Shown: positions 18,046 to 27,044 of the stretch, piece after piece
How the letters are laid out: each line of letters opens with the position of its first letter
Position numbering within the stretch: the stretch's first letter is position 1
Translations under genes and position numbers: made by a program
From: an uncultured Prolixibacteraceae bacterium
Lineage (GTDB): Bacteria > Bacteroidota > Bacteroidia > Bacteroidales > Prolixibacteraceae
Assembly: GCA_937915865.1 (NCBI GenBank)
Contig: CALGIG010000025.1
Location: forward strand, 1-64,000
Reading direction: 5' to 3'
Length of the DNA: 64,000 nucleotides
Notes under the pieces: model-generated
Databases searched by the model: none
Told to the model about the DNA's origin: nothing
What the model saw: only the letters and a program-made list of their open reading frames with translations

Positions 18046-18764
18046 TGGTTTTTCGCGTTAAATGATTCAAATTCAGATTTTCCTGTTTTCCAGTCGACCA
18101 GTTCAAGTTTTGGCCGCCCAACAAAAGCACCCATCACGATACTGCATCTCAGGTAATACTGATGCCCCAATTGAATATCAACCGGAACCTCCGATTTTGA
18201 TTCGGTTTTCGCCCACAATGTGTTCAGTCCGTCTTTGTTGACTTTTACTGAAGTTTTGAAATTATTCTTCACCCGGCAGATGACCGAATCGCCCAAGTGA
18301 ACATCGAACGATATAATTGGCCCAACGCCGCTGTAACGGTAAACATTGATAACAGCATAATCGGCACCAGGAATGACGGGCTCTTCTTCCTTAACCAAAA
18401 ATTGGCCGACATTGTCAACTTTCAATATTTTGGCAGTAATCCGGTGGCAGGAACTACCAAAAGCCGACGGCTGTTGATGTTCAATAATTTTAATGGCGTT
18501 GCCACCAGCCTTACGGGCTTCCAACTTTGCTTTATCCAGCACCGATTCATACTTGCAATCGGTTGTAAATCCTGTGTCACCAATCTTGACTTGTCCGAGT
18601 ACTTCCGATCCAGCAGGCTCGGGTTGATCGAGTTCTATCACGGCAACCTCCTGCTTGTAGTCCAGCGCAGGATAACTTTTTGATAAATTTGTTGAAATCT
18701 TCGGGCTGCAAGAAGTCAATGCAAACAATGCAGCAATAATTCCATAGCTTAATAAATTTTTCAT
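18042..18764 (-). CDS. Lipoprotein of unknown function (DUF2846-like C-terminus)
   Basis: 240 aa. The signal peptide ends in a lipobox (ALTSC, Cys ~19). The middle region (ESVLDKAKLEARKAGGNAIKIIEHQQPSA) resembles YbjQ/heavy-metal-type lipoproteins that collect Gly/Ala-rich helices. The last ~110 residues (AVINVYRYSGVGP..., LGHQYYLRCSIVMGAFVGRPKLELVD) resemble DUF2846 beta-domains. It is coupled to the downstream OM protein by an ATGA overlap. Function unknown. Confidence 0.7.
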   Translation of the reverse strand: MKNLLSYGIIAALFALTSCSPKISTNLSKSYPALDYKQEVAVIELDQPEPAGSEVLGQVKIGDTGFTTDCKYESVLDKAKLEARKAGGNAIKIIEHQQPSAFGSSCHRITAKILKVDNVGQFLVKEEEPVIPGADYAVINVYRYSGVGPIISFDVHLGDSVICRVKNNFKTSVKVNKDGLNTLWAKTESKSEVPVDIQLGHQYYLRCSIVMGAFVGRPKLELVDWKTGKSEFESFNAKNQ

Positions 18765-19426
18765 GTGTTTATTTTTTGTTTTTTAATTGCCACATGGAAT
18801 TCGCATGATTTGGGAAATAATCATTTCGATTGGTGGTTCTGCAAATCATGCTCATTTCATCTTTTTATAATTAACATTTAAGTATTGTTATTTTTAATCC
18901 TCTGATAATGCTCGCATTACTCCGCTCTACTTCTCGTTTTAACGATAGCAGCAACATGGGGCTAATAGTTAAATCATTTGTGCTTCTGCTAACATATCCC
19001 GGGAAACAGAGCTTTTTATCATCTAGGTTTTATTAAGTAATAAGAACAGTTTATTATTGTATTTTCAAATGTACTCACCCCAACGTCCGCCATGCGAGAG
19101 GTGAGTCAAGATAAAAGTGCAAGTTTAAATGCAGCATTATTTCATTCTCATTACTTAATCAAAAAGAATATACTAAATTAGATAAAATTATATCAAATAT
19201 CGCAGGAATTTAGATTGAAATATTTTTAACTGTTAACTAAGCACCGTTAGATTTATAAATAGAGCGTTCAAGTCTGCTAATGGCAAGTGTGTTTAGTTAC
19301 TTCAGGACACACTCGTCACCAGCAACTGCAATCGTTGGGCATATCCGAAAGAGCGGGAGTTTGTCACCAGCGTTTACTATCTTTGTCCATATCCCAAGGA
19401 ACGAGGGGGCGATTAGCTTATAGTTA
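18765..19426. other. Gene-poor stretch with inverted repeats and repeat debris
   Basis: No convincing ORF. It contains a 10-bp inverted repeat GCATGATTTG (18803) / CAAATCATGC (18842) upstream of the lipoprotein gene. From ~19290 there is debris (CACCAGCAACTGCAATCGTTGGGC, split across 19315-19338, and ATCCGAAAGAGCGG) that shares words with 19985-20035 in the opposite orientation. Confidence 0.45.
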
Positions 19427-19888
19427 TTATTTGGGCACTGGCTTTAAATTCTTTTTAAGATAAATCATATCAACAAGTTGTATGTCACCATCAAACATAG
19501 GATGGTCGTAATTATCGGTAAAAAAGTTTTTTATCCGATGTGATTTTTCAAATCCACAACGTTCATAAAACGATAAGATTGCCGGAGTCTCACCTGTCCC
19601 GACAAGCATTGATTTGTAGTTGTTTTTATAGAAATCAGAAATGAAATTCATCAATATTCTACCGTAGCCTTTGCCTTGGTATTTCTCGTAAGTCGCAATG
19701 TTTTTTAATTCACAAGTTTCGCTATTTATCTTTACTACAACGCAAACGCTTTTCAAATCGTCGTCAAATAAAGCAAACAAATCGCCTCTCGATAAGTACT
19801 TGTCAATCATGTTTTCCTGCTCGTCAGCCAATAACAATAAGTCAAGGAACTGCTTTTTATTTTTGATAATTTTTTCTATTCTCATCAC
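19427..19888 (-). CDS. GNAT family N-acetyltransferase
   Basis: 153 aa. The acetyl-CoA binding motif A reads YEKYQGKGYGRILMNFISDFY (Q-x-x-G-x-G). It is preceded by VCVVVKINSETCELKNIAT (beta4) and followed by SFYERCGFEKSHRIKNFF (motif B). The acceptor substrate is unknown. Start may be the first or second Met (MMRIEK). The gene is isolated and flanked on both sides by repeat elements. Confidence 0.88.
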   Translation of the reverse strand: MMRIEKIIKNKKQFLDLLLLADEQENMIDKYLSRGDLFALFDDDLKSVCVVVKINSETCELKNIATYEKYQGKGYGRILMNFISDFYKNNYKSMLVGTGETPAILSFYERCGFEKSHRIKNFFTDNYDHPMFDGDIQLVDMIYLKKNLKPVPK

Positions 19889-19929
19889 ATCACATTTATG
19901 TTGTTTCCTAATTTATCCAGCTCCTCCGG

Positions 19930-20035
19930 ATTTGCGCTATACTATTCGATGCGGCTGGTGCTGATTACAAATCAGCACCAGCCGCAGTATGCGCAACGAT
20001 TACAGTCGCTGGGCTTATCCGAAGGAGCGGAGGTA
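19930..20035. repeat. Large REP-like cruciform element with TACAA loop
   Basis: A perfect 15-bp stem, GCGGCTGGTGCTGAT (19951-19965) / ATCAGCACCAGCCGC (19971-19985), surrounds loop TACAA. An outer stem TTGCGC/GCGCAA and ATACT/AGTAT extends it. The 3' part (CAACGATTACAGTCGCTGG, ATCCGAAGGAGCGG) matches debris at 19310-19360. A degraded relative (GATACAAATC core) lies at 36049-36080. Confidence 0.65.
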
Positions 20036-20055
20036 GAAATAATTTACATTCTTAC

Positions 20056-20105
20056 AATTTAGCCAATACTTTCCGGTTTGCGAAGTACTGGCTAAATTGT
20101 TTTTC
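20056..20105. repeat. Hairpin repeat copy B, downstream of the RM cassette
   Basis: 15-bp stem AATTTAGCCAATACT / AGTACTGGCTAAATT with one mismatch. Its loop and right arm (20071-20093) are identical over 23 bp to 24163-24185 on the far side of the restriction-modification genes. It may also act as their terminator, although the T-run is on the plus strand. Confidence 0.65.
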
Positions 20106-20154
20106 AACCGCTGATGTTAATTTAAATCAGCATTGAATGTAAAAATTGAGAATA

Positions 20155-20811
20155 CTAAAACTCTAACAAATAATGACTTAATTGATACGAATTGTGTACA
20201 GAATAAAAGGACTGTAGCAAATTCGGTATTTGCAGTTTACTTCTAAAAAGCTTTTCAGAATTTCTATTTAGTTGCTCTATATTCGAGTTGATCTTAAACA
20301 CTATACCGTCTGTTTTTCCTTCGAGTATATATCCAACGATACACCCATTTTGTGGATATTTCCCATTAGTAAAATTATCAATTCCAGTCTCTATATATCT
20401 CTTGATTAGATAATTGGATGACAACTTTGTTTTTCTTTCCACTTTAAAACAATCATTCTCAATGAGGTTTTTTGCTTCAATAAAGAATTCGATACGCTTT
20501 AGTTGATTTGTCCAATCTTTAGTAAAACGAAAATCTATTCGTGATGCGGATTTGGCTGATTGTTCCTGTGACAAAATTGAATCATTCAATAACCGGTACT
20601 CACTGAAAATGTTTATATGTAAGTTTATTGCGTGTTCGCTTTTATCAATGTAATCAAAAAAGAGTGCAGAAATATTTTCTTCTTCCCAGTCAATTGTTAC
20701 AGTTTTATTTGCTTTAATGAAGGCAAACGCCTCTCCCCATAGAATAAGACAATTCTGGACAAAAGAACTTTCGAAATCCTGAATGATGGAAGATTTTAAT
20801 TTGCCCGACAT
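20155..20811 (-). CDS. Probable PD-(D/E)XK restriction endonuclease subunit
   Basis: 218 aa, not recognised by family. It contains a plausible PD-(D/E)XK nuclease core: D93 in SRIDFRF, then E112-A-K114 in RIEFFIEAKNLI, with beta-strand-like surroundings and the usual ~20-residue spacing. Its ATG immediately follows the stop codon of the methyltransferase gene (TAG-ATG), implying translational coupling. Context plus the ExK motif suggest the cleavage subunit or an accessory protein of the restriction-modification cassette. It could instead be a non-catalytic partner. Confidence 0.55.
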   Translation of the reverse strand: MSGKLKSSIIQDFESSFVQNCLILWGEAFAFIKANKTVTIDWEEENISALFFDYIDKSEHAINLHINIFSEYRLLNDSILSQEQSAKSASRIDFRFTKDWTNQLKRIEFFIEAKNLIENDCFKVERKTKLSSNYLIKRYIETGIDNFTNGKYPQNGCIVGYILEGKTDGIVFKINSNIEQLNRNSEKLFRSKLQIPNLLQSFYSVHNSYQLSHYLLEF

Positions 20812-23805
20812 CTATTCTTCCTCCATACTGATGATTTCAGCTATTAATGATGTGGCATCATCAATGGCTTGCGACCGGGTCCAAAAGCGTTTTTGGTTAG
20901 GTTTAATCAGGTAAACCTTATCATTTTCGTAATCAAAATATTTCACCTGTTTTTGAACGTAAATGCTATCGGATGTCTTCTTGAGCATATACCGATCAAT
21001 ATTCTTTAAACCTTCCCGAAGGATATCTATACTTTTTTCTTCTATCGGTTTTTCCTGATTGTCAAAATGCAGCACAACCATGTTTAGCGGATCTCGCAGC
21101 CCAACATCATAAATACAGGCACTTACTCTTGTTTTTGAGGTATTGAGAAAAGTGTTTAATTCGGTACATAGCATATTGGCATAGGCCAAATTTTCGGGTT
21201 GCAAAGTGCGATGTAAGGCAATGGAGTTATGACCATGATCAAAAAGATCAAGCTGAAACTTTAGGCAATCTTCAATCAGGACTTGCTCTTTTACTTTTAA
21301 TCCAATTACTTGATAAAGAATGACATTAAGCTTCTCTTCAATGATTTTAGTTTCTTGATTTGTCGATACGGATTTTAGTTGCTCAAAACAATCTCCAATT
21401 CCTTGAAGGTGTTCATTATTAATGTCCTTAATTATAGCCGGTAATTCCAGTAATTCTTCAAAAAGTATCCGTTCACGTTCAATTCCCCAAGAAGAGGAAG
21501 ATAAGAAAAGAAAATAGGTTGCAAAAACCGAATTAATATATGAAACCAAGGTTTGTTTTATTTCATTGGCTACTAATCCGTTGATCAGATAAGTTGATTT
21601 TAAGGAACTCGCACAATAGTCAATATATGATGCGGCAATCTCGTTGTCATGTTGACCTTCTTTTACAACGACATAAGGTGGAGTAAACAAATCTTTCGTG
21701 ATTTTTCTGTATTCTCTTTCATTTAAGTAACAGGCTGATTCTTTGGTATAGTAACGCGTAATTTCTTGCGTTCTAATGATTCGGGGAGGAATAACTTCAA
21801 GTTTATCAGAATCGGCAATATAACCGGTTCCGGTATTCCAAATATTTTTTTCTGTCGAAAAGTACCTTTTAAGGCTAGGGAAACGACTATTCAATCTAGT
21901 TAGAAGTAAAAAATCCTGCATACCTCCCCACATTGCAATTTTCCAGATTTTTGTGTCCGGTTTTTGACACTCATTACGAGGTAGTAACTTTATATCCGTA
22001 CTATCAATTACAATTCCATCAACAAGATTGTTTCTAATGTAGGTTTTGGGCGCACAATATTCTATAGTCTCAGGAATTATCAATGGCTTTTCTTTTTGGA
22101 AATAAACGATACTAATTGGAACTGTAGCACCGTCAAATAACTGTTCTCCAATTTTTTTTTCTACTCTTCTGAAAATGGATAAATTGTAAACCTTTTCTGT
22201 ATGGTTCTTCGCAAAAAGCCATTTGCGAAAGTGATTGTATTTTTTATTCGTATTGGTAAGACTTTTTGTATTGAAAATCAATGCGATTTTCCCTTTGGGA
22301 GAAAAGGCCACAGCTTTATCAATAAAAGCAAGTACCATCTGCTGTGGATATTTTCTTTCCTCCAGATAGTTCTTAATTGAATCTTGTATTTTCTTTGTTC
22401 CAAATGGCGGATTCCCGACCACCAAGTCCACTTTTACAAATTCATCGGCATTTACCTGGCCAATAGTATCCCTGCGCCATAGGTTTTTCCCTTGCGTTTT
22501 GATAGTTGGGTCTTCGGGATCGTAAATCAGATAAGGCAACTGATAGTTAGGCTCAATCCAAAGCGTTTTGGGGTCAAGTTCGTCAACCAATGCTAAATAC
22601 AAGCTGAAAGCTGCAACCTTAATTGCAGTTGGGTCTATCTCAATACCATAAATGTTTGAGAGCAATAATTCGGTCAACGTACCAAAACTAATTTTATCAG
22701 TGTAGTTTGCTTTCTTCCACCGCTTAACAAGTCGTTTATAGCTTTCTACCAGGAAGATGCCCGACCCACATGCCGGATCCAGAACTTTAGTCTTGAAATC
22801 AGTTTGGTCGATTGGTAGTTTATCGTTGAGCATCAGTTCAACCAAACTAAAAGGTGTATAAAACTGACCTTTCTCGTGTTTCAATTCGCCCAAAAAGTTT
22901 TCATAAATCTCACTCAACAATTCAATTTGAATAATTTTAAAATTGAAGAGTCTCCATCCATCAAAAAGATTAGGTTGATTGGACAAATTACCATCAGTAA
23001 AGCACTTTTTTATCAGTCTTAAATGTTCTTGCTTAACAAGTTCAACTTCCTCTTCAATTATTGGAAATACATTCCCGTTGAAGTGTATTTGCACTTCATT
23101 GAATAACTGATAAGTAGCGTTTCTATCATCGAGTATCTCAAAATAGCTGGTAGCCCCCGGTAGAATCTTTTTATAAAGACCAGCTTCCTTTGCCGCACCT
23201 TTATCTTCAAGAAAAAGGATAAACAACGAACGCATTAAAAGTGCATGAATGATTTCCTGTTGAGGGATATCACTTTTTAATTCAATGGCGGTTCTTTTCA
23301 GGCTTTGGACAAGAAATTTATCTAACCTACGTTGAGTATTTACCCTACTCTTAACTTCATAATCGGTACTCCAAAGTAAACCACAATCAACGCCAATACG
23401 AGAAAATACTTCAGAAAGGATATTTAAAGCCTGTTCATCTGAGGTTCTGTCGTAACTGAAAATCTGGGCATTTGACAATTTATTGTTTGGATCGTCTTCT
23501 TTCCCAATAAATTCAGGCTTTTCCTGACAATTATAGATTCTGATTTCAGTGTCAGAAAGGGCAAATAACAGTAGTATTTTTCTGTAATTCCAGGCTTTGT
23601 GCTGAATTTCTGCAATTTTCTTTAAATATACGGTATCGAAACATTTCACTTCAACAAAAAGAACGGTAGGGTTCTTTCCCGAAAAGTAAACCTTATCTGC
23701 TCCAAGTTGCTCAATTTCAATAAAATTAGGATATGTCGATTTGATTTCTGAATTATTAATCAGAAACTCATCATACCCCAATTCAGAATAAAATTGATTA
23801 CCCAT
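20812..23805 (-). CDS. Type IIG-like restriction-modification N6-adenine methyltransferase
   Basis: 997 aa. The central Eco57I/N-6 methylase domain has motif I LDPACGSGIFLVES (~343) and motif IV VVGNPPFG (~465). Hinge text such as FYTPFSLVELMLNDKL is typical of class-gamma m6A methyltransferases. The C-terminal ~400 residues resemble a target-recognition/helical region. The N-terminus has a possible nuclease strand (TVLFVEVKCFD, ExK at ~51) preceded by GADKVYF, so this protein may cleave as well as methylate. It is followed without gap by a 218-aa ExK protein. The cassette lies between perfect 23-bp repeats, consistent with horizontal acquisition. Confidence 0.8.
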   Translation of the reverse strand: MGNQFYSELGYDEFLINNSEIKSTYPNFIEIEQLGADKVYFSGKNPTVLFVEVKCFDTVYLKKIAEIQHKAWNYRKILLLFALSDTEIRIYNCQEKPEFIGKEDDPNNKLSNAQIFSYDRTSDEQALNILSEVFSRIGVDCGLLWSTDYEVKSRVNTQRRLDKFLVQSLKRTAIELKSDIPQQEIIHALLMRSLFILFLEDKGAAKEAGLYKKILPGATSYFEILDDRNATYQLFNEVQIHFNGNVFPIIEEEVELVKQEHLRLIKKCFTDGNLSNQPNLFDGWRLFNFKIIQIELLSEIYENFLGELKHEKGQFYTPFSLVELMLNDKLPIDQTDFKTKVLDPACGSGIFLVESYKRLVKRWKKANYTDKISFGTLTELLLSNIYGIEIDPTAIKVAAFSLYLALVDELDPKTLWIEPNYQLPYLIYDPEDPTIKTQGKNLWRRDTIGQVNADEFVKVDLVVGNPPFGTKKIQDSIKNYLEERKYPQQMVLAFIDKAVAFSPKGKIALIFNTKSLTNTNKKYNHFRKWLFAKNHTEKVYNLSIFRRVEKKIGEQLFDGATVPISIVYFQKEKPLIIPETIEYCAPKTYIRNNLVDGIVIDSTDIKLLPRNECQKPDTKIWKIAMWGGMQDFLLLTRLNSRFPSLKRYFSTEKNIWNTGTGYIADSDKLEVIPPRIIRTQEITRYYTKESACYLNEREYRKITKDLFTPPYVVVKEGQHDNEIAASYIDYCASSLKSTYLINGLVANEIKQTLVSYINSVFATYFLFLSSSSWGIERERILFEELLELPAIIKDINNEHLQGIGDCFEQLKSVSTNQETKIIEEKLNVILYQVIGLKVKEQVLIEDCLKFQLDLFDHGHNSIALHRTLQPENLAYANMLCTELNTFLNTSKTRVSACIYDVGLRDPLNMVVLHFDNQEKPIEEKSIDILREGLKNIDRYMLKKTSDSIYVQKQVKYFDYENDKVYLIKPNQKRFWTRSQAIDDATSLIAEIISMEEE

Positions 23806-24162
23806 TAATCTTTTTTTATAAATGCAAAATAGGTGTTTTTTTCAGTTTTTACAAAAAGAAAGTCATGGATTTAAAGAAAAGAATTTGCAATAGAAAGCTG
23901 AATATTCAATATTTATCTTGATAACCATGCTTTTCCCTGCCTGTAATGATCTTTGTCAGGCATTGATGCTGTTTTGAAATTGGCACTTTCTTACGTGAAA
24001 TCCCTGATCTGCTTTGTGTGACTAGACGGTAATATTTCTACAGTCATTTACTCAACTAGCTCTTCTTCACTGGTTACTTTTAATAAAGGGCAAGTTGGCA
24101 GCAAGGATAAGGATACAGTCTCTTAAGAAAAATGAATCTCTATGATTGGCAGAGCTTGTCTT

Positions 24163-24200
24163 TTCCGGTTTGCGAAGTACTGGCTTTTATTTTACTTTTG
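24163..24200 (+). promoter_or_regulatory. LysM-gene promoter whose -33 box lies in repeat copy C
   Basis: TTTG (24169-24172), a 20-nt spacer and TACTTTTG (24193-24200) match the Bacteroidota sigma-A consensus exactly. Transcription would begin ~24207, 18 nt before the ATG at 24225. The -33 box is inside repeat copy C (24163-24185). Confidence 0.6.
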
Positions 24201-24224
24201 ATGCTCGTTTCAGACATTAAAACT

Positions 24225-26357
24225 ATGAAAGTTTTTTCTGCTATTTGGTTGTTCGTGTTTGTCTTTGCAGTTGCAAATCCGTGCTTCTCACAAAAGCAAG
24301 TTGAAATATCGGGCGTAAAATACATTTTGTACAGCTCTTCGAAAGGTGAATCGGTATTCAATATTTGTCAGAAATACAAGGTAAGTCAGGCCGATTTGCT
24401 GAAAGCCAATCCAGGTTTGCCAGCAGTGCTAAAGGCCGGAACAACGGTGAAAATTCCAGCCGGGCCAGCTACTGTTGAGGAACCCAAAAAAGCAGAACCA
24501 GAAGTACAACCGGTTCAAACCACAGAAGATGAATATTACTACCATAAAGTAGCCACCAGGCAAACCATTTTTACTATCGCCAGGCAATATGGCATTCAGG
24601 TAAATGATCTGATCAGGTATAATCCTGAAGTTACTAAAGGAATCAGTGCAGGTCAGGTGCTTAAAATTCCGGTAAAAATTACATCGATTGAGACAGATGC
24701 TCAACAACCCGATAATTCTGAATATTCGGTTCATCCGGTGGTTTCAGGAGAAACTTTGTACAGTTTGGAACAACGGTATGGCGTTTCGCACGAGGAAATG
24801 ATGAAATTTAATCCTGCTCTCCAGAATGGACTGAAAACAGGTATGAAATTGAAAATACCTGCAAAAAAAGAGACGACTGCTGAAATACCTGTTGTTCAGA
24901 CTGATGATAAAAATTATTCTAAATACAAGGTGGAAAAAGGTGAAACTCTGTTTTCGCTGGCAACACGTTTTGGCGTTGAGGTAGAGGATATTAAAAAAGC
25001 TAATCCGTCGCTCTTTTCAAGGAGCCTCGAAGCAGGTGAAACTTTATTGATCCCGGAACCAAAAAATACAACAGAATTGAAAAAGGAGAGCAATGAGGTT
25101 GTTCCCGATAAATTAAACGAATCTATTGTTCAGGGTGATAAGAATGGCGATTGTTCGTTTGCGAAGACTAATCCAAAACAAAAATATAAAGCCGCCTTTT
25201 TATTGCCTTTTTATCTGGCAGGAAATGACAATCCTATATCTGTTAATAAGGAGCAGTTGATGGGCAAAATAAGTATTGCCAAGCAGGTAGTTATAAATCC
25301 GGCTGATACAACAGTAGTTTATGCAGGAGTGAATATTGATCCGAAAGCGTTGGGCTTTCTGGAGTTTTACGAAGGCGCATTGCTGGCTGTTGATAGTTTG
25401 CAACGCATGGGTATGAACATCGAAGTTTATGCTTTTGATGTAAGCAATCAAAAAATGATTAATCAGATACTGCAACTTAACGAAATGCGCGAAATGGATT
25501 TGATTGTTGGTCCTGTTTATCCTGAATTGCAGGAAACTGTAGCGTCGTTTGCGGCAAAAAACAGGATACCAATGATTTCGCCTTTGGCAATGACGGGTAA
25601 TATCGAACTGAAGAATTCGTGGTATTTTAAAGTAAGTCCAAGTCGCGAATACCAGGTTGAACAAACAGCTATGTATGTTGCAAAAGAACTTGAGAACAGA
25701 AATTATGTGATGCTGGAATATGAAGGAAACCCATCTTCGGCTGATGCACAGTTAGCTAAATTATGCAAGGAAAAATTAGTTTCAGGAGGAAGAAAAGTTT
25801 CATTTCATGAATACAATCTGCAACAAAGAGGGCTGAACGAGATTAATTCTATTATATCTGAAACAACAGAGAATGTCTTTTTTATACCCACAGATAATGA
25901 AGCCCAGGTAAGCATGGCGATAACAAACCTCAATACTTTATCAGAAACTTCAAATATAATTTTAGTGGGGTCGCAAATGCTTACCAAATTGAAAAGTATT
26001 CAACCCGATAATTTTCATCGCGTACGGTTACGTTACCTTTCTCCGTATTTTGTAGATTATAACAGGCCTTTGGTCCGACGTATGGTTAGCCAGTATCGCG
26101 AAATTTATTCAGCAGAACCGACTCAATTTAGTTTTCAGGGGTATGATGTAGCCTATTATTTCTTAAGCGCTCTTCAAAAGTTTGGAAAAGATTTCAGAGA
26201 TTGCCTGCCAAATTATATGCAAGAGTTAACCCAGATGAATTTCAGCTTTGGCAAAGTTTCGCAAATGGGAGGATTTGTTAACCAAAGTTTGTTTGTGATT
26301 AGCTATGAACGCAATTACGATATACTAAACCTGGGTACTTTCAGGGGAACAAAATAG
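24225..26357 (+). CDS. LysM-repeat protein with periplasmic-binding (amino-acid ABC receptor-like) domain
   Basis: About 710 aa from ATG 24225, which begins the signal peptide (MKVFSAIWLFVFVFAVANPCFSQ). The in-frame extension back to 24132 overlaps a repeat and the promoter and is not coding. Four LysM modules follow, e.g. YKVEKGETLFSLATRFGVEV and HPVVSGETLYSLEQRYGVSH, spanning ~25-300. They are linked to a type-1 periplasmic binding-protein fold (~330-710: KAAFLLPFYLAG, LIVGPVYPELQETVASFAAKNRIPMISPLA). LysM binds peptidoglycan, so this is probably a periplasmic cell-wall-associated protein. Ligand unknown. Confidence 0.85.
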   Translation: MKVFSAIWLFVFVFAVANPCFSQKQVEISGVKYILYSSSKGESVFNICQKYKVSQADLLKANPGLPAVLKAGTTVKIPAGPATVEEPKKAEPEVQPVQTTEDEYYYHKVATRQTIFTIARQYGIQVNDLIRYNPEVTKGISAGQVLKIPVKITSIETDAQQPDNSEYSVHPVVSGETLYSLEQRYGVSHEEMMKFNPALQNGLKTGMKLKIPAKKETTAEIPVVQTDDKNYSKYKVEKGETLFSLATRFGVEVEDIKKANPSLFSRSLEAGETLLIPEPKNTTELKKESNEVVPDKLNESIVQGDKNGDCSFAKTNPKQKYKAAFLLPFYLAGNDNPISVNKEQLMGKISIAKQVVINPADTTVVYAGVNIDPKALGFLEFYEGALLAVDSLQRMGMNIEVYAFDVSNQKMINQILQLNEMREMDLIVGPVYPELQETVASFAAKNRIPMISPLAMTGNIELKNSWYFKVSPSREYQVEQTAMYVAKELENRNYVMLEYEGNPSSADAQLAKLCKEKLVSGGRKVSFHEYNLQQRGLNEINSIISETTENVFFIPTDNEAQVSMAITNLNTLSETSNIILVGSQMLTKLKSIQPDNFHRVRLRYLSPYFVDYNRPLVRRMVSQYREIYSAEPTQFSFQGYDVAYYFLSALQKFGKDFRDCLPNYMQELTQMNFSFGKVSQMGGFVNQSLFVISYERNYDILNLGTFRGTK

Positions 26358-26700
26358 GGGGAAAAGCGTAATTGTCATTTTATTTTCTGGCTTTTATGTG
26401 CTGATAATCATTCGATAAGGAGATGTTTGGGCAAATATAAAGGTTTTGTTTATTGATCAAGTTTGTAAACCTATCTTTCTAGTCTTTAGACTTTTCGAAT
26501 ATTTTTAGATTAAATTTTATTTAACAGTTGGTTTTTTGTGCTTTTATTCATAACATTGTGTAATGGGTTTTCAACATAACTTTTGACACTGTGTGGAAGA
26601 ATTGAGTAGAAGATTATTATTGGATTGTTAAAAGCATGTTTATTTAAGTGGAAAGACTAAAGATTAAACATTGTATTACGCCAACCAATATCGAATTAAT
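26358..26700. other. AT-rich intergenic segment
   Basis: No gene or clear terminator seen. It leads into the second 21-bp array. Confidence 0.4.
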
Positions 26701-26952
26701 CAGCGAGATTGTTTATTCTCTGGATCATTTAACGGAATAGAGTATTTATTCCCAATAAAGAATGTTTTCCGCTTTAGAATAAAAGTTTCTCGCCTGATAG
26801 TAAAATTATCCTTCTTCGGGATAAATCGTTTCTGGTTCGATGTAAATCATTTATTCCTAATAAATATTTCACCCCGCCTGAGAATAAATCATTTATTCTT
26901 TGGAGTAATTCATTCCGTTAGCGGAATAAAACTTTCCTGTAGCGAAGGTTAT
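26701..26952. repeat. Degenerate 21-bp-period array (array 2)
   Basis: Twelve units in exact 21-bp register, starting at 26701, 26722, 26743, 26764, 26785, 26806, 26827, 26848, 26869, 26890, 26911 and 26932. The unit is itself near-palindromic, TTATTCC-n5-GGAATAAA: CATTTATTCCTAATAAAT and CATTCCGTTAGCGGAATAAA are clear cases. Sequence is unrelated to array 1 but the period is the same and there are no indels. The plus strand is open through it as heptapeptides (NHLFLIN, NHLFFGV, IHSVSGI), but without an ATG or RBS of its own. Confidence 0.75.
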
Positions 26953-27044
26953 TTTTTCTTCCCCAAATTAAAATCTTCTCATTCAAGGGTATTATACCCC
27001 ATTACGACCGTTTTTTTGATTTTAAATTATCAAATTGTAAGATT

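Noticed and set aside
20155..23805. BREX locus (PglX-like methyltransferase)
   Set aside because: No PglZ, BrxC or BrxL genes are nearby; only two coupled genes are present.
24132..24224. N-terminal extension of the LysM protein
   Set aside because: It consists of repeat copy C plus a promoter; the signal peptide begins at 24225.
26701..26952. CRISPR array
   Set aside because: Units are contiguous with no spacers and are degenerate; no cas genes are in the window.
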